The notes under the pieces: generated by a model
Told to the model about the DNA's origin: nothing
The model's input: the letters and a program-made list of their open reading frames with translations, nothing else
The model's database searches: none
Part shown: piece after piece, positions 1 to 5,655 of the stretch
Position numbering within the stretch: position 1 is the stretch's first letter
Layout: each line of letters starts with the position of its first letter
Origin: Candidatus Woesearchaeota archaeon
Lineage (GTDB): Archaea; Nanobdellota; Nanobdellia; Woesearchaeales; GW2011-AR9
Length of the DNA: 6,590 nucleotides
Reading direction: 5' to 3'
NCBI GenBank assembly: GCA_013204355.1
Contig: JABMOA010000002.1
Location: forward strand, 1 to 6,590
Program-made: the position numbers and the translations under genes

Positions 1-25
1 ATTGTGTCATTGCTGCTATTGCCAT

Positions 26-50
26 TTTATTTATTTATTTATTTATTTTT
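26..50. repeat. ATTT tetranucleotide microsatellite
   Basis: Adenines recur every four bases (29, 33, 37, 41, 45) in a T background, giving about five ATTT units followed by a T run. The tract lies just downstream of the minus-strand membrane-protein gene. To its left, bases 25-23 read ATG on the minus strand and could open a gene (M-A-I-A-A-M-T-Q...) that leaves the window. On the plus strand a hydrophobic frame is open from base 1 to a stop at 73-75. Neither can be judged from so little sequence. Confidence 0.8.
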
Positions 51-55
51 TATTT

Positions 56-598
56 TTAAGGAAATGGAAAATTAACCGTCATTGGTCCTAATGCTAATAA
101 TCCACTTGCGTGTTGTTTTACTGAAATTAAGATGAATAATAATACTAATAATAATGCTACTCGTAATAACCTATAACCTATGCTTGTTGTTGGAATACTC
201 ATATATCCCCATCCCATTCCTAAGATTACGGACCCTAATAATACAAGTGCAACTAATGTTCCATACGCTGCACCAATTCCTGCTAAAACATTGCCTGGAA
301 TAAAAATTACTGAAATTAAAGATAAGATTAAAGCGATTACAATTCGTGAGTTACGTCCAAGGAAACCTAAGAATCGGCTACCTTCAAAAAATAATGTGAA
401 TACTAAAATAAATACTGCGATTCTCATGAAACCAACCATTGGTCCTTCAGCTGAATAACCTAAGAATCCTAATGTTCCAAACCATAAAACTTTATTCCAC
501 AGTCCAATACCAGAAAATGGTTGAGCGGTATTTGTACATGCTGTTAAGAAACCTGTTAATGCTGCTAGTACACCTATTCCACTCTTTTTCAAATCCAT
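56..598 (-). CDS. Small polytopic membrane protein, function unknown
   Basis: This is a 180-aa integral membrane protein that I do not recognise. Hydrophobic segments lie near residues 7-21, 33-48, 54-72, 86-100, 103-128 (one or two passes) and 144-160, so about six helices. Charged residues are few and cluster in short loops, for example E72-R75 and R82-R85. The first segment is followed by L-T-A-C at 18-21, which resembles a lipobox, but archaeal lipoprotein processing cannot be assumed and it may simply be a helix. The start at 598 is supported by a TATA-like box about 28 bases upstream, which implies a leaderless mRNA. The gene is divergent from the S19e cluster and shares its 281-base intergenic region. 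No catalytic motif, transporter signature or nucleotide-binding motif is visible. The reading frame is convincing; the function is not known. Confidence 0.8.
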   Translation of the reverse strand: MDLKKSGIGVLAALTGFLTACTNTAQPFSGIGLWNKVLWFGTLGFLGYSAEGPMVGFMRIAVFILVFTLFFEGSRFLGFLGRNSRIVIALILSLISVIFIPGNVLAGIGAAYGTLVALVLLGSVILGMGWGYMSIPTTSIGYRLLRVALLLVLLFILISVKQHASGLLALGPMTVNFPFP

Positions 599-622
599 CT
601 TTGCAGAAGTAAATATTTCTTG

Positions 623-630
623 TTTTTAAA
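623..630 (-). promoter_or_regulatory. TATA box for the membrane-protein gene
   Basis: On the minus strand this reads TTTAAAAA. Its centre is about 28 bases upstream of the ATG at 598. With the usual archaeal TATA-to-start distance of about 26 bases, transcription would begin within a few bases of the start codon. Confidence 0.5.
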
Positions 631-651
631 TGTTTTGTTTTTGTCCTTAAC

Positions 652-667
652 AACAATAAATATTGTT
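652..667. promoter_or_regulatory. AT-rich dyad, possible operator
   Basis: AACAATA (652-658) and TATTGTT (661-667) form a perfect seven-base dyad separated by two bases. The gap is too small for a good RNA hairpin, so a dimeric DNA-binding protein site is more likely. It lies about 20 bases upstream of the membrane-protein TATA box. AT-rich dyads arise by chance, so this is tentative. Confidence 0.3.
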
Positions 668-695
668 ATGAGCAAATCTGATACTTATAATTAAT

Positions 696-850
696 CCACG
701 AGAGCTAGTGTTATGATGTTTACGCAGTAAACCATTAGATTTAGCATTCTAAGGTTCCCTTTACTTCGCTACGCAAACTACAATGACTTACGTTCTAGAG
801 TTTCCTGCGGAAACTACGAGAACTAGCGTTCTGGACTTTACGCAGTAAAG
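696..850. repeat. Four-copy tandem palindromic repeat array
   Basis: Four imperfect copies start at 696, 732, 778 and 814, a period of 36, 46 and 36 bases. Each opens with a 22-base block resembling CYANNAGANYTAGCGTTCTR, then a short palindrome. The palindromes are GTTTAC-gca-GTAAAC (718-732), GTTTCC-tgc-GGAAAC (800-814) and CTTTAC-gca-GTAAAG (836-850). The second copy is about ten bases longer and its palindrome is degenerate. Stem sequences differ between copies while pairing is kept, so the dyad itself appears to be under selection. The last copy ends exactly where the S19e TATA box begins. It could be an operator array, an extragenic palindromic repeat family or a transcribed hairpin cluster. 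Confidence 0.75.
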
Positions 851-860
851 TTTATAAATA
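851..860 (+). promoter_or_regulatory. TATA box of the S19e-L39e-L31e operon
   Basis: TTTATAAATA is a near-consensus archaeal TATA box centred about 25 bases before the ATG at 880. Transcription should start at or next to the start codon (leaderless). The upstream BRE position falls inside the last palindromic repeat copy, so a factor bound there would compete with or assist TBP/TFB. Confidence 0.75.
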
Positions 861-879
861 AACCTCGTTCTCAGCTGCT

Positions 880-1320
880 ATGACACACATTTTAGCTGTA
901 AACCCTAATGAACTTGTGAACAGAGCTGCTGGCCAATTAAAGGAACAGAAGTTAGTTGAACCTACTGAATGGGCAAAGTTTGTAAAAACAGGCCATCATA
1001 AAGATAGGAGACCTGATTCTCAAGATTGGTGGTATGATAGATCTGCTGCGATTCTACGTAGTATTGCAAAATTAGGTCCAGTTGGAACTCAAAAATTACG
1101 ATCAAAATATGGTGGAAAGAAAAATAGGGGTCACAAACCTGGAAAATTCTATCCTGCATCTGGTTCTGTTATTAGAAAAATTTTACAGCAATTAGAAAAA
1201 GCCGAATTAATTAAACAAACCGAGATTGGTGTGCATAAAGGAAGAGTCTTAACACCAAAAGGAACTTCATTATTAGATAAAATTGCAATGCAAATCTTAA
1301 AAGAGGCAAGGCAACAATAA
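880..1320 (+). CDS. rps19e: 30S ribosomal protein S19e
   Basis: This 146-aa protein matches the S19e family, a small-subunit protein found in archaea and eukaryotes but not bacteria and involved in maturation of the 30S/40S subunit. Family features are visible in order: an N-terminal helical region with the P-E-W-A-x-F-V-K-T-G-x-x-K-x-R-R-P run at 28-44, D-W-W-Y-x-R-x-A-x-I-L-R at 49-60, G-P-V-G-x-x-K-L-R-x-x-Y-G at 66-78, a basic K-K-N-R-G-H-K-P loop at 80-87 and the winged-helix part ending in L-T-P-K-G at 124-128. Length is normal for the family. The start is fixed by the TATA box about 25 bases upstream and by good N-terminal homology. It is the first gene of a tightly packed operon; its stop is one base before the L39e ATG. 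Confidence 0.96.
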   Translation: MTHILAVNPNELVNRAAGQLKEQKLVEPTEWAKFVKTGHHKDRRPDSQDWWYDRSAAILRSIAKLGPVGTQKLRSKYGGKKNRGHKPGKFYPASGSVIRKILQQLEKAELIKQTEIGVHKGRVLTPKGTSLLDKIAMQILKEARQQ

Positions 1321-1321
1321 G

Positions 1322-1495
1322 ATGGCAACAAATAAACATCCTGCTAAAAAGAAACGATTAATTAAGAAAGGAAACCAAACTAAATGGGCGCCTTTCTGGA
1401 CCGTTTTCAAGATTTATGGTAAAGGAAGACGTGTTCATCCTTCCAGACATACAGAAGTTAAAAGAAGTTGGCGTAGAGGAAATACGAAAGTATAA
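1322..1495 (+). CDS. rpl39e: 50S ribosomal protein L39e
   Basis: This is a 57-aa, very basic protein with the hallmarks of L39e, the tiny protein lining the lower part of the archaeal/eukaryotic peptide exit tunnel. K-K-K-R-L at 9-13, the W-x-P-F-W-x-x-F region at 22-29 (family: variations on P-x-W), the H-P-S-R-x-x-x-x-x-R-S-W-R-R motif at 39-52 and the ending N-T-K-V are visible. It is a few residues longer than the usual 50-52. It begins one base after the S19e stop and its TAA overlaps the L31e ATG (TAATG), so translation is probably coupled. No clear Shine-Dalgarno sequence precedes it, although a GAGG lies about 20 bases upstream. The position between S19e and L31e is typical for archaea. 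Confidence 0.95.
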   Translation: MATNKHPAKKKRLIKKGNQTKWAPFWTVFKIYGKGRRVHPSRHTEVKRSWRRGNTKV

Positions 1496-1878
1496 TGGCA
1501 AAAGCAGTCCCTAAAACAATTGAACGTGTGTACAATGTACCTTTACGTAAAGAATTTAGAAAAGTTGCAAGATGGAAGAAAACTAAAAAAGCCGTTACAG
1601 CTTTACGACAATTCTTAGCAAAACACATGAAATCAGAAGATGTAAAATTAAGTAAGGAACTTAATGAACACGTATGGAAGCATGGTATTAGAAATCCACC
1701 ACATCATGTTAAAGTAACTGTAACAAAGGATGAGAAAGGTGTTGTGAACGCAGATTTATTTGCAGAAGAAAAAGTATCTTCCAAAAAAACAGTTCCTAAA
1801 GTAGAAAAGAAAGCTGAAGTTAAGGAAGAAGCAAAGCCTGAAGCTAAACCAGTAGAAGAAGTTAGTAAAACAGCATAG
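1495..1878 (+). CDS. rpl31e: 50S ribosomal protein L31e with charged C-terminal tail
   Basis: L31e is a large-subunit protein located near the exit of the peptide tunnel. The family core covers residues 8 to about 92: T-I-E-R-V-Y-N-V-P-L-R near the N-terminus, the R-W-K-K-T-K-K-A-V helix at 26-34, a helix ending L-N-E-H-V-W-K-H-G-I at 56-65 and N-P-P-H-H-V-K-V at 67-74. Usual archaeal length is roughly 80-95 residues. Here a further 35 residues (about 93-127) are made only of Lys, Glu, Pro, Ala, Val, Ser and Thr, a low-complexity tail that is probably disordered. The start ATG overlaps the L39e stop. The gene ends just before an ATT-rich tract that also serves as the next promoter. Confidence 0.95.
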   Translation: MAKAVPKTIERVYNVPLRKEFRKVARWKKTKKAVTALRQFLAKHMKSEDVKLSKELNEHVWKHGIRNPPHHVKVTVTKDEKGVVNADLFAEEKVSSKKTVPKVEKKAEVKEEAKPEAKPVEEVSKTA

Positions 1879-1890
1879 TTATTATTATTA

Positions 1891-1899
1891 TTATAAAAA
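1891..1899 (+). promoter_or_regulatory. TATA-like element before the 112-aa orphan
   Basis: TTATAAAAA follows an ATT repeat. Its centre is about 37 bases before the ATG at 1932, longer than for other genes in the window, predicting a leader of about ten bases. It may be used in addition to read-through from L31e. Confidence 0.35.
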
Positions 1900-1919
1900 A
1901 GCGTTGATTCTGAGAGTTC

Positions 1920-1924
1920 GGAGA
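1920..1924 (+). promoter_or_regulatory. Shine-Dalgarno-like GGAGA
   Basis: GGAGA lies seven bases before the ATG at 1932. This gene has the best ribosome binding site in the window, which fits translation as an internal cistron of the L31e transcript and supports this start codon. Confidence 0.45.
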
Positions 1925-1931
1925 GATAAAA

Positions 1932-2270
1932 ATGGAATATATAATTCATGGAACAGCAATGGTACATCTTGGTGAAGAATGTGGAATCTATAAAAGAAAT
2001 GGCATTGAGATGGATTACGCAAGAATGGACATAGATTACCTTGTAAACACAATCAATGGACTACCAAAACCTCAAGCAATAAGTTCTGTAACAGCATTAA
2101 GAAATACGGCTACCAAACAAACAACATGGGAGAATGTCCCAGGACCTTTAGGAACCCCATTTCTTGTAAGAACTGGTCCAGGCCCAATACCTATAGATGA
2201 AGTAAGAAGCCAAGTTCAAAACACAGTAACTTTTACAGATAACGTCTTACGAGCACTTAGTGGAAAATAA
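1932..2270 (+). CDS. Orphan 112-aa protein downstream of L31e
   Basis: I do not recognise this protein. It is soluble and lacks membrane segments. Residues 1-22 look like short beta strands (Y-I-I-H-G-T-A-M-V-H-L). A middle part around 69-86 is rich in Gly and Pro (V-P-G-P-L-G-T-P-F and T-G-P-G-P-I-P). The C-terminal part from about 88 is probably helical. There is a single cysteine (C17) and no metal or nucleotide motif. The frame is open from a GGAGA-preceded ATG and ends directly before a T7 tract, which supports a real gene. In many archaea the gene after L39e-L31e is aIF6 (about 220 aa); this protein is half that length and I see no aIF6 similarity. Whether it belongs to ribosome biology is only suggested by position. 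Confidence 0.7.
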   Translation: MEYIIHGTAMVHLGEECGIYKRNGIEMDYARMDIDYLVNTINGLPKPQAISSVTALRNTATKQTTWENVPGPLGTPFLVRTGPGPIPIDEVRSQVQNTVTFTDNVLRALSGK

Positions 2271-2277
2271 TTTTTTT
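2271..2277 (+). terminator. T-run terminator after the ribosomal cluster
   Basis: Seven consecutive T residues follow the TAA of the 112-aa gene directly. Archaeal RNA polymerase terminates at such T-rich tracts without needing a hairpin. A second T run at 2297-2302 is part of the next promoter. Confidence 0.5.
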
Positions 2278-2297
2278 GTTCATTTTCTTACAAACAT

Positions 2298-2305
2298 TTT
2301 TTAAT
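2298..2305 (+). promoter_or_regulatory. TATA box of cbf5/truB
   Basis: TTTTTAAT-A is centred about 26 bases before the ATG at 2327, again predicting a leaderless transcript. It separates cbf5 from the upstream ribosomal operon. Confidence 0.5.
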
Positions 2306-2326
2306 ACACTCCTTTTCTAGCATAAT

Positions 2327-3262
2327 ATGGAACAACGTCAGATATTTGTCAAAAAGGTAGAAGAACCAAAATTTGGGAAGAAACCAGAAGAACGTTCAAC
2401 TGAAGACCTCTTAAAGTATGGAATTGTTAATATCGATAAACCCAAAGGTCCTACAAGTCATCAAACATCTGATTTTATTAAAAAAATTCTGAAAGTTACA
2501 AAGGCAGGACACTCAGGAACATTAGATCCTGGCGTTACGGGTGTGCAACCAATTGCATTTGAAAAGGCGACAAGAATCGTCCAATTCTTATTAACAGCAC
2601 CAAAGGAATATGTATGCATTATGCATTTACATAAACCTGTTGAAGAAAATAAATTAAGAGAAACCATTCAACAATTTGTGGGTAAAATTAGACAACTTCC
2701 TCCTGTGAAATCTGCAATCAAACGTGAAGAGAGAACAAGAGAGATTTATGAATTTGAAGTTCTTGAAATTGAAGGACAAGATGTCTTATTTCGTGTATTA
2801 TGTCAAGCAGGAACATACATTAGAAAGTTGTGCCACGATCTTGGAGTCGCATTAGAAGTAGGTGCACACATGGCTGAATTACGGCGAACCCAGGCAGGCC
2901 CTTTCAGAGAAGTCCATAATCTCGTTACATTAAATGAATTAACAGACGCAATGTATTATTACACAGAAGAAAGGAATGATAAATATTTGCGATATTGTTT
3001 ACAACCAATTGAAAATGCAATTGTTCATTTACCAAAATGTTGGATTTTTGATAATAGCATTCTAAGTTTAACTAATGGAAGAGATCTTGCAGTTCCTGGC
3101 ATTAGTAAATTGGAAAATTTCAAGAAAGGTGAAACCGTTGCAGTTGTCACATTGAAAGGTGAATTGGTTGCCGTTGGTGAAGCTATGATGTCTGCTGTTG
3201 CAATTAATACAAATGAAAAAGGAATTGCAATTAAAATAAGTAAAGTATTTATGCAGCTTTAG
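2327..3262 (+). CDS. cbf5: Cbf5/TruB-type tRNA/rRNA pseudouridine synthase
   Basis: This 311-aa enzyme converts uridine to pseudouridine. In archaea Cbf5 is the catalytic subunit of H/ACA ribonucleoproteins (with Nop10, Gar1 and L7Ae) acting on rRNA, and can make tRNA Psi55. The TruB fold starts with Y-G-I-V-N-I-D-K-P-K-G-P-T-S-H at 31-45. The catalytic Asp is D67 in G-H-S-G-T-L-D-P-x-V-T-G. The conserved Tyr is Y95 (K-E-Y-V), and A-G-T-Y-I-R-K-L at 161-168 carries the Arg of the active site. A PUA domain follows from about 235 (L-P-K-C-W-I, G-R-D-L-A-V-P-G-I, V-A-V-G-E-A-M-M), which binds the ACA end of guide RNAs. It is slightly shorter than typical archaeal Cbf5 (about 330-340). The partner genes are not in the window. 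Its 3' end overlaps the convergent gene by 14 bases. Confidence 0.95.
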   Translation: MEQRQIFVKKVEEPKFGKKPEERSTEDLLKYGIVNIDKPKGPTSHQTSDFIKKILKVTKAGHSGTLDPGVTGVQPIAFEKATRIVQFLLTAPKEYVCIMHLHKPVEENKLRETIQQFVGKIRQLPPVKSAIKREERTREIYEFEVLEIEGQDVLFRVLCQAGTYIRKLCHDLGVALEVGAHMAELRRTQAGPFREVHNLVTLNELTDAMYYYTEERNDKYLRYCLQPIENAIVHLPKCWIFDNSILSLTNGRDLAVPGISKLENFKKGETVAVVTLKGELVAVGEAMMSAVAINTNEKGIAIKISKVFMQL

Positions 3263-4184
3263 GTTGTGCTTCTGCTCCTTTTTGCACAGCAATTTCTTCA
3301 TCTATGAGAAGTTTGTCATACATTTTATCCATTTTATTTTTTTCAGCAAACCGGTGAAATTGAGCTTGAGTCAAAGCTTCAAATTGAACTTCTTCTTTTT
3401 CCATCATCTCTACAAAAACATCTAATTCTTGAAGATAAGCATTGGTCTTTGCAATAAATACTTGAATTTCATTTGTAATGTCAAGAACTAGTTTCCAATT
3501 CTCAAATTTATGTTTTAATTTTTCATCTATTTTTTTGGCGACCTTCAAAATCCCCTCTATTTTTTTAGGTTCATTTTTCCAAGTATTAAGCATCCAATCA
3601 ACAAGCTTTTCAGATTCATCAATTCCAGTAAGAATGTCTGAATTAATCTTTTGACGCTGGTCAATGATTGCTAATTTTTGATCTTGGTCCAGCAACTGAT
3701 CTTGTTTTATTGATTTTTTAAGAAGCCGAATATCACGATCCATGATTTTATTTTCTTGTTGAATTAATTTACGATTTTTTGATGCAACTTTTTTAACTTC
3801 AATTAATTCCTTGAGTCCTTCCCTGAGATTATGATTACTATAAGTCCATTGTGTTACTAAAGTATTAAAATCCTTTAATATTAATTTTAAATCAGCAGAC
3901 GCATTCACTAATAATTCTGGATTTTGATCATCAATAGATTGTTGAATTAATGCACCAAATTCTTGAGATTCACGTTTTACTCGTGCTTCAATAATACGCA
4001 ACTCATCATCACTCTTTCCTAAATTTTTTGTAACTTTTAATTCTCTTTGCGCATAAATTTCTTCATTTAAAATACCTTTCTGCTCTTGCCTAGAATAGGT
4101 TTCTTCTTTATGATGTAAAGCAGCATTTTTATGAAGAGAACTAACAAGATATTTAATAAATTTGATTACAACACCAAGCACCAT
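3249..4184 (-). CDS. Coiled-coil-rich orphan protein with N-terminal hydrophobic helix
   Basis: I do not recognise this 311-aa protein. Residues 2-17 (V-L-G-V-V-I-K-F-I-K-Y-L-V-S-S-L) form a hydrophobic or amphipathic helix that could anchor it to the membrane; a stretch rich in His, Lys and Gln follows. The remainder is almost entirely charged and helical: Pro and Gly are scarce, with heptad-like hydrophobic spacing over about 38-85, 95-185 and 190-265. The end (A-E-A-Q-P-K-A-A) is low complexity. No enzymatic motif is seen. It may be a scaffold or envelope-associated structural protein, but this is a guess from composition. The start at 4184 is set by a TATA box 26 bases upstream. It is the third minus-strand gene after S3Ae and the phosphoesterase, 32 bases downstream of the latter. 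Confidence 0.8.
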   Translation of the reverse strand: MVLGVVIKFIKYLVSSLHKNAALHHKEETYSRQEQKGILNEEIYAQRELKVTKNLGKSDDELRIIEARVKRESQEFGALIQQSIDDQNPELLVNASADLKLILKDFNTLVTQWTYSNHNLREGLKELIEVKKVASKNRKLIQQENKIMDRDIRLLKKSIKQDQLLDQDQKLAIIDQRQKINSDILTGIDESEKLVDWMLNTWKNEPKKIEGILKVAKKIDEKLKHKFENWKLVLDITNEIQVFIAKTNAYLQELDVFVEMMEKEEVQFEALTQAQFHRFAEKNKMDKMYDKLLIDEEIAVQKGAEAQPKAA

Positions 4185-4206
4185 ACATTAAACAAACAAT
4201 TAGAAT

Positions 4207-4214
4207 TATATAAA
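4207..4214 (-). promoter_or_regulatory. TATA box of the coiled-coil gene
   Basis: On the minus strand this reads TTTATATA, centred 26 bases before the ATG at 4184, so the mRNA should be leaderless. The box lies directly at the stop codon of the upstream phosphoesterase gene, giving the coiled-coil gene a promoter of its own. Confidence 0.65.
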
Positions 4215-4216
4215 CC

Positions 4217-4816
4217 TTACTTCAATTCAATAACCATACCATCCCATCCTGGATTAATTAGTTTGGTTGGACCAATTTTATCTACGGCACCAACCGTTTC
4301 ATGTAAGTGACCAGAAATTGCTAATTTGGGTTGGATACGTTCAATGAATTTTCTATAATCTATACTTCCAACATGGCCTTGTTCTAATTTATCTAAGTTA
4401 GTATTAAAAGGAGGACCATGCGTTAACAAGACAATTTTTTTTCCTTTATACTTCCCATACCAATTTCGTGCAATTTTTCTAAATTCTGCATCTTCCATTG
4501 CAAATCCACCACCACCATATCCTAAGAATACATAGTCTTCAATAATAACAGCTCTTTTATGGAGATTAAAACAATGTTCAAATTCACCTGCAAACTGTTC
4601 CATTGCATCAGAACCTTCTTCATGATTTCCAGGAATTGCATAAAACTTTTTACCAACTTTATTCATGGTTTCAAAAACATTCCTAAGGCCACGACCAAAA
4701 TTTGAAATATCTCCTGTAGCAATAACAAAGTCTATGTCATTTTGAGAAGCACGCTTTGCTAACTCTTTCAAACCTTTCTTATCTTCGTGCAAATCTGTAA
4801 AGACTAAAAATTTCAT
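4217..4816 (-). CDS. Small calcineurin-like metallophosphoesterase
   Basis: This 199-aa enzyme belongs to the calcineurin-like/Mre11-type phosphoesterase superfamily (YfcE/MJ0936-like size class), which hydrolyses phosphomono- or diesters with two metal ions. All five metal-binding blocks are visible: D8-x-H10 in T-D-L-H, G35-D36 in T-G-D-I-S, G-N-H-E at 63-66, T-H-G at 132-134 and G-H-L-H at 169-172. The substrate cannot be read from sequence. A glycine run G-Y-G-G-G-G at 99-104 precedes a helical insert. Length is normal for a single-domain member. It starts 52 bases after S3Ae on the same strand. A weak TATA-like TTTTATT 28 bases upstream and an AGGT close to the ATG (4820-4823) leave open whether it is leaderless or co-transcribed. 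Confidence 0.92.
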   Translation of the reverse strand: MKFLVFTDLHEDKKGLKELAKRASQNDIDFVIATGDISNFGRGLRNVFETMNKVGKKFYAIPGNHEEGSDAMEQFAGEFEHCFNLHKRAVIIEDYVFLGYGGGGFAMEDAEFRKIARNWYGKYKGKKIVLLTHGPPFNTNLDKLEQGHVGSIDYRKFIERIQPKLAISGHLHETVGAVDKIGPTKLINPGWDGMVIELK

Positions 4817-4840
4817 TTTACCTATCCAATAAACAATGAG

Positions 4841-4847
4841 AATAAAA
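4841..4847 (-). promoter_or_regulatory. Weak TATA-like element before the phosphoesterase gene
   Basis: The minus strand reads TTTTATT, centred about 28 bases before the ATG at 4816. It matches the leaderless spacing seen at the other genes but is a poor TATA match. A second candidate, TTTAAAT at 4856-4862, would give a leader of about 17 bases. Confidence 0.3.
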
Positions 4848-4868
4848 GATTGTGGATTTAAAGAAGAA

Positions 4869-5579
4869 TTATTCTTCTTTTTCCACGTCTTCTTCTAAAT
4901 CTTCTTCAGTTTCAGGTTCAACTTCTTCAGATTGATCTTCTTCTGTAGTTTCTTCTAAACCGGATTCATCTTCTACTACTTTAGAAAATTTCCCTTTCTC
5001 TTTTTTAAGTTGTAACACTCTAACAGTCACGCCTTTCAAAGGTTGAATCTTTGATAACACTCGTTTTAATGTACTTACCATCTTTCCACTAACTAAGTTT
5101 CCTACAAATGCATCAAAATCAGCTTTTCCTACCTCTGTAGAGAGAAGTTCTTGCAATTTAAGTCGTAGACTTGAACATGTTGAGCGTTGAACTTTATTTA
5201 ATGTAATACATAATGTTTTGATGATAACTTCTCTTCCATCTTTTGTTTTTAATGTGAAAACATCATCTAATCTATTTGTGTTTTTTCGTACAACTCGTTT
5301 GATATGAGAAGGACTTACACTATACCCAATGGTTTTTGTTCGTAATATTGACCCATCTACTTTTGTAATTTCAAAAGTTACATGTGCATTTTGATCACGA
5401 GGACTTCCAGTTAAGTCTCTTAAATTAACGAGTAATGTTCTGCCAACACCTTTGTTCGCAGCTGTTAAATATGATTCTCCAATCTCTTTCTGTCCGAAGA
5501 GTTTTGGCGCTATAACTTTAAACCAAATTTTCTTTTTAACTTTAATTCTACTTACTTTTTTCTTATCGTTTTTTGCCAT
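4869..5579 (-). CDS. rps3ae: 30S ribosomal protein S3Ae (S1e) with acidic tail
   Basis: This 236-aa protein is S3Ae (eS1), an archaeal/eukaryotic small-subunit protein on the platform near the mRNA exit. Typical features are the basic N-terminus, K-K-K-I-W-F-K-V-I-A-P at 15-25, F-G-Q-K-E-I-G-E-S at 28-36, G-R-T-L-L-V-N-L-R-D-L-T-G at 46-58, the R-x-K-T-I-G-Y region around 80-86, I-K-R-V-V-R-K at 93-99, and a helical part around 130-175. The frame is open upstream to 5705, but M-A-K-N-D-K-K-K at 5579 is the natural start: homology begins there and a TATA-like box lies 26 bases before it. Residues 203-236 form a tail with about 20 Glu/Asp, longer than the family core needs. It leads the minus-strand block with the phosphoesterase and coiled-coil genes. 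Confidence 0.95.
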   Translation of the reverse strand: MAKNDKKKVSRIKVKKKIWFKVIAPKLFGQKEIGESYLTAANKGVGRTLLVNLRDLTGSPRDQNAHVTFEITKVDGSILRTKTIGYSVSPSHIKRVVRKNTNRLDDVFTLKTKDGREVIIKTLCITLNKVQRSTCSSLRLKLQELLSTEVGKADFDAFVGNLVSGKMVSTLKRVLSKIQPLKGVTVRVLQLKKEKGKFSKVVEDESGLEETTEEDQSEEVEPETEEDLEEDVEKEE

Positions 5580-5600
5580 TTTAGGTAATTTTTTCCGGAG

Positions 5601-5610
5601 TTTTATTTTA
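5601..5610 (-). promoter_or_regulatory. TATA-like box for S3Ae at leaderless distance
   Basis: The minus strand reads TAAAATAAAA, centred 26 bases before the ATG at 5579. The sequence is a moderate match, but the spacing agrees with the other genes in this window. Confidence 0.45.
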
Positions 5611-5642
5611 GATACCTGATTTGTGTTTAGGTGAGTGGTTTG

Positions 5643-5650
5643 TTTATAAA
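5643..5650. promoter_or_regulatory. Palindromic TATA box TTTATAAA
   Basis: TTTATAAA is identical on both strands and is one of the best TATA matches in the window. Read on the minus strand it would start transcription near 5621 and give S3Ae a leader of about 42 bases. Read on the plus strand it would start near 5673, inside the structured segment. Which direction is used cannot be told from the sequence. Confidence 0.45.
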
Positions 5651-5655
5651 GTTTT

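Noticed and set aside
180..458. 92-codon plus-strand frame inside the membrane-protein gene
   Set aside because: It is antisense to a coherent six-helix membrane protein and its composition is that expected of a reverse-complement shadow.
599..879. tRNA, box C/D or CRISPR interpretation of the repeat array
   Set aside because: No T-loop GTTCRANTC, no paired RTGATGA/CTGA boxes, and no unique spacers between identical repeats: the units are imperfect and contiguous.
2610..2634. ATGCAT-containing palindromic stretch in cbf5
   Set aside because: It lies in conserved coding sequence (K-E-Y-V-C-I-M-H-L-H) and is explained by codon use.
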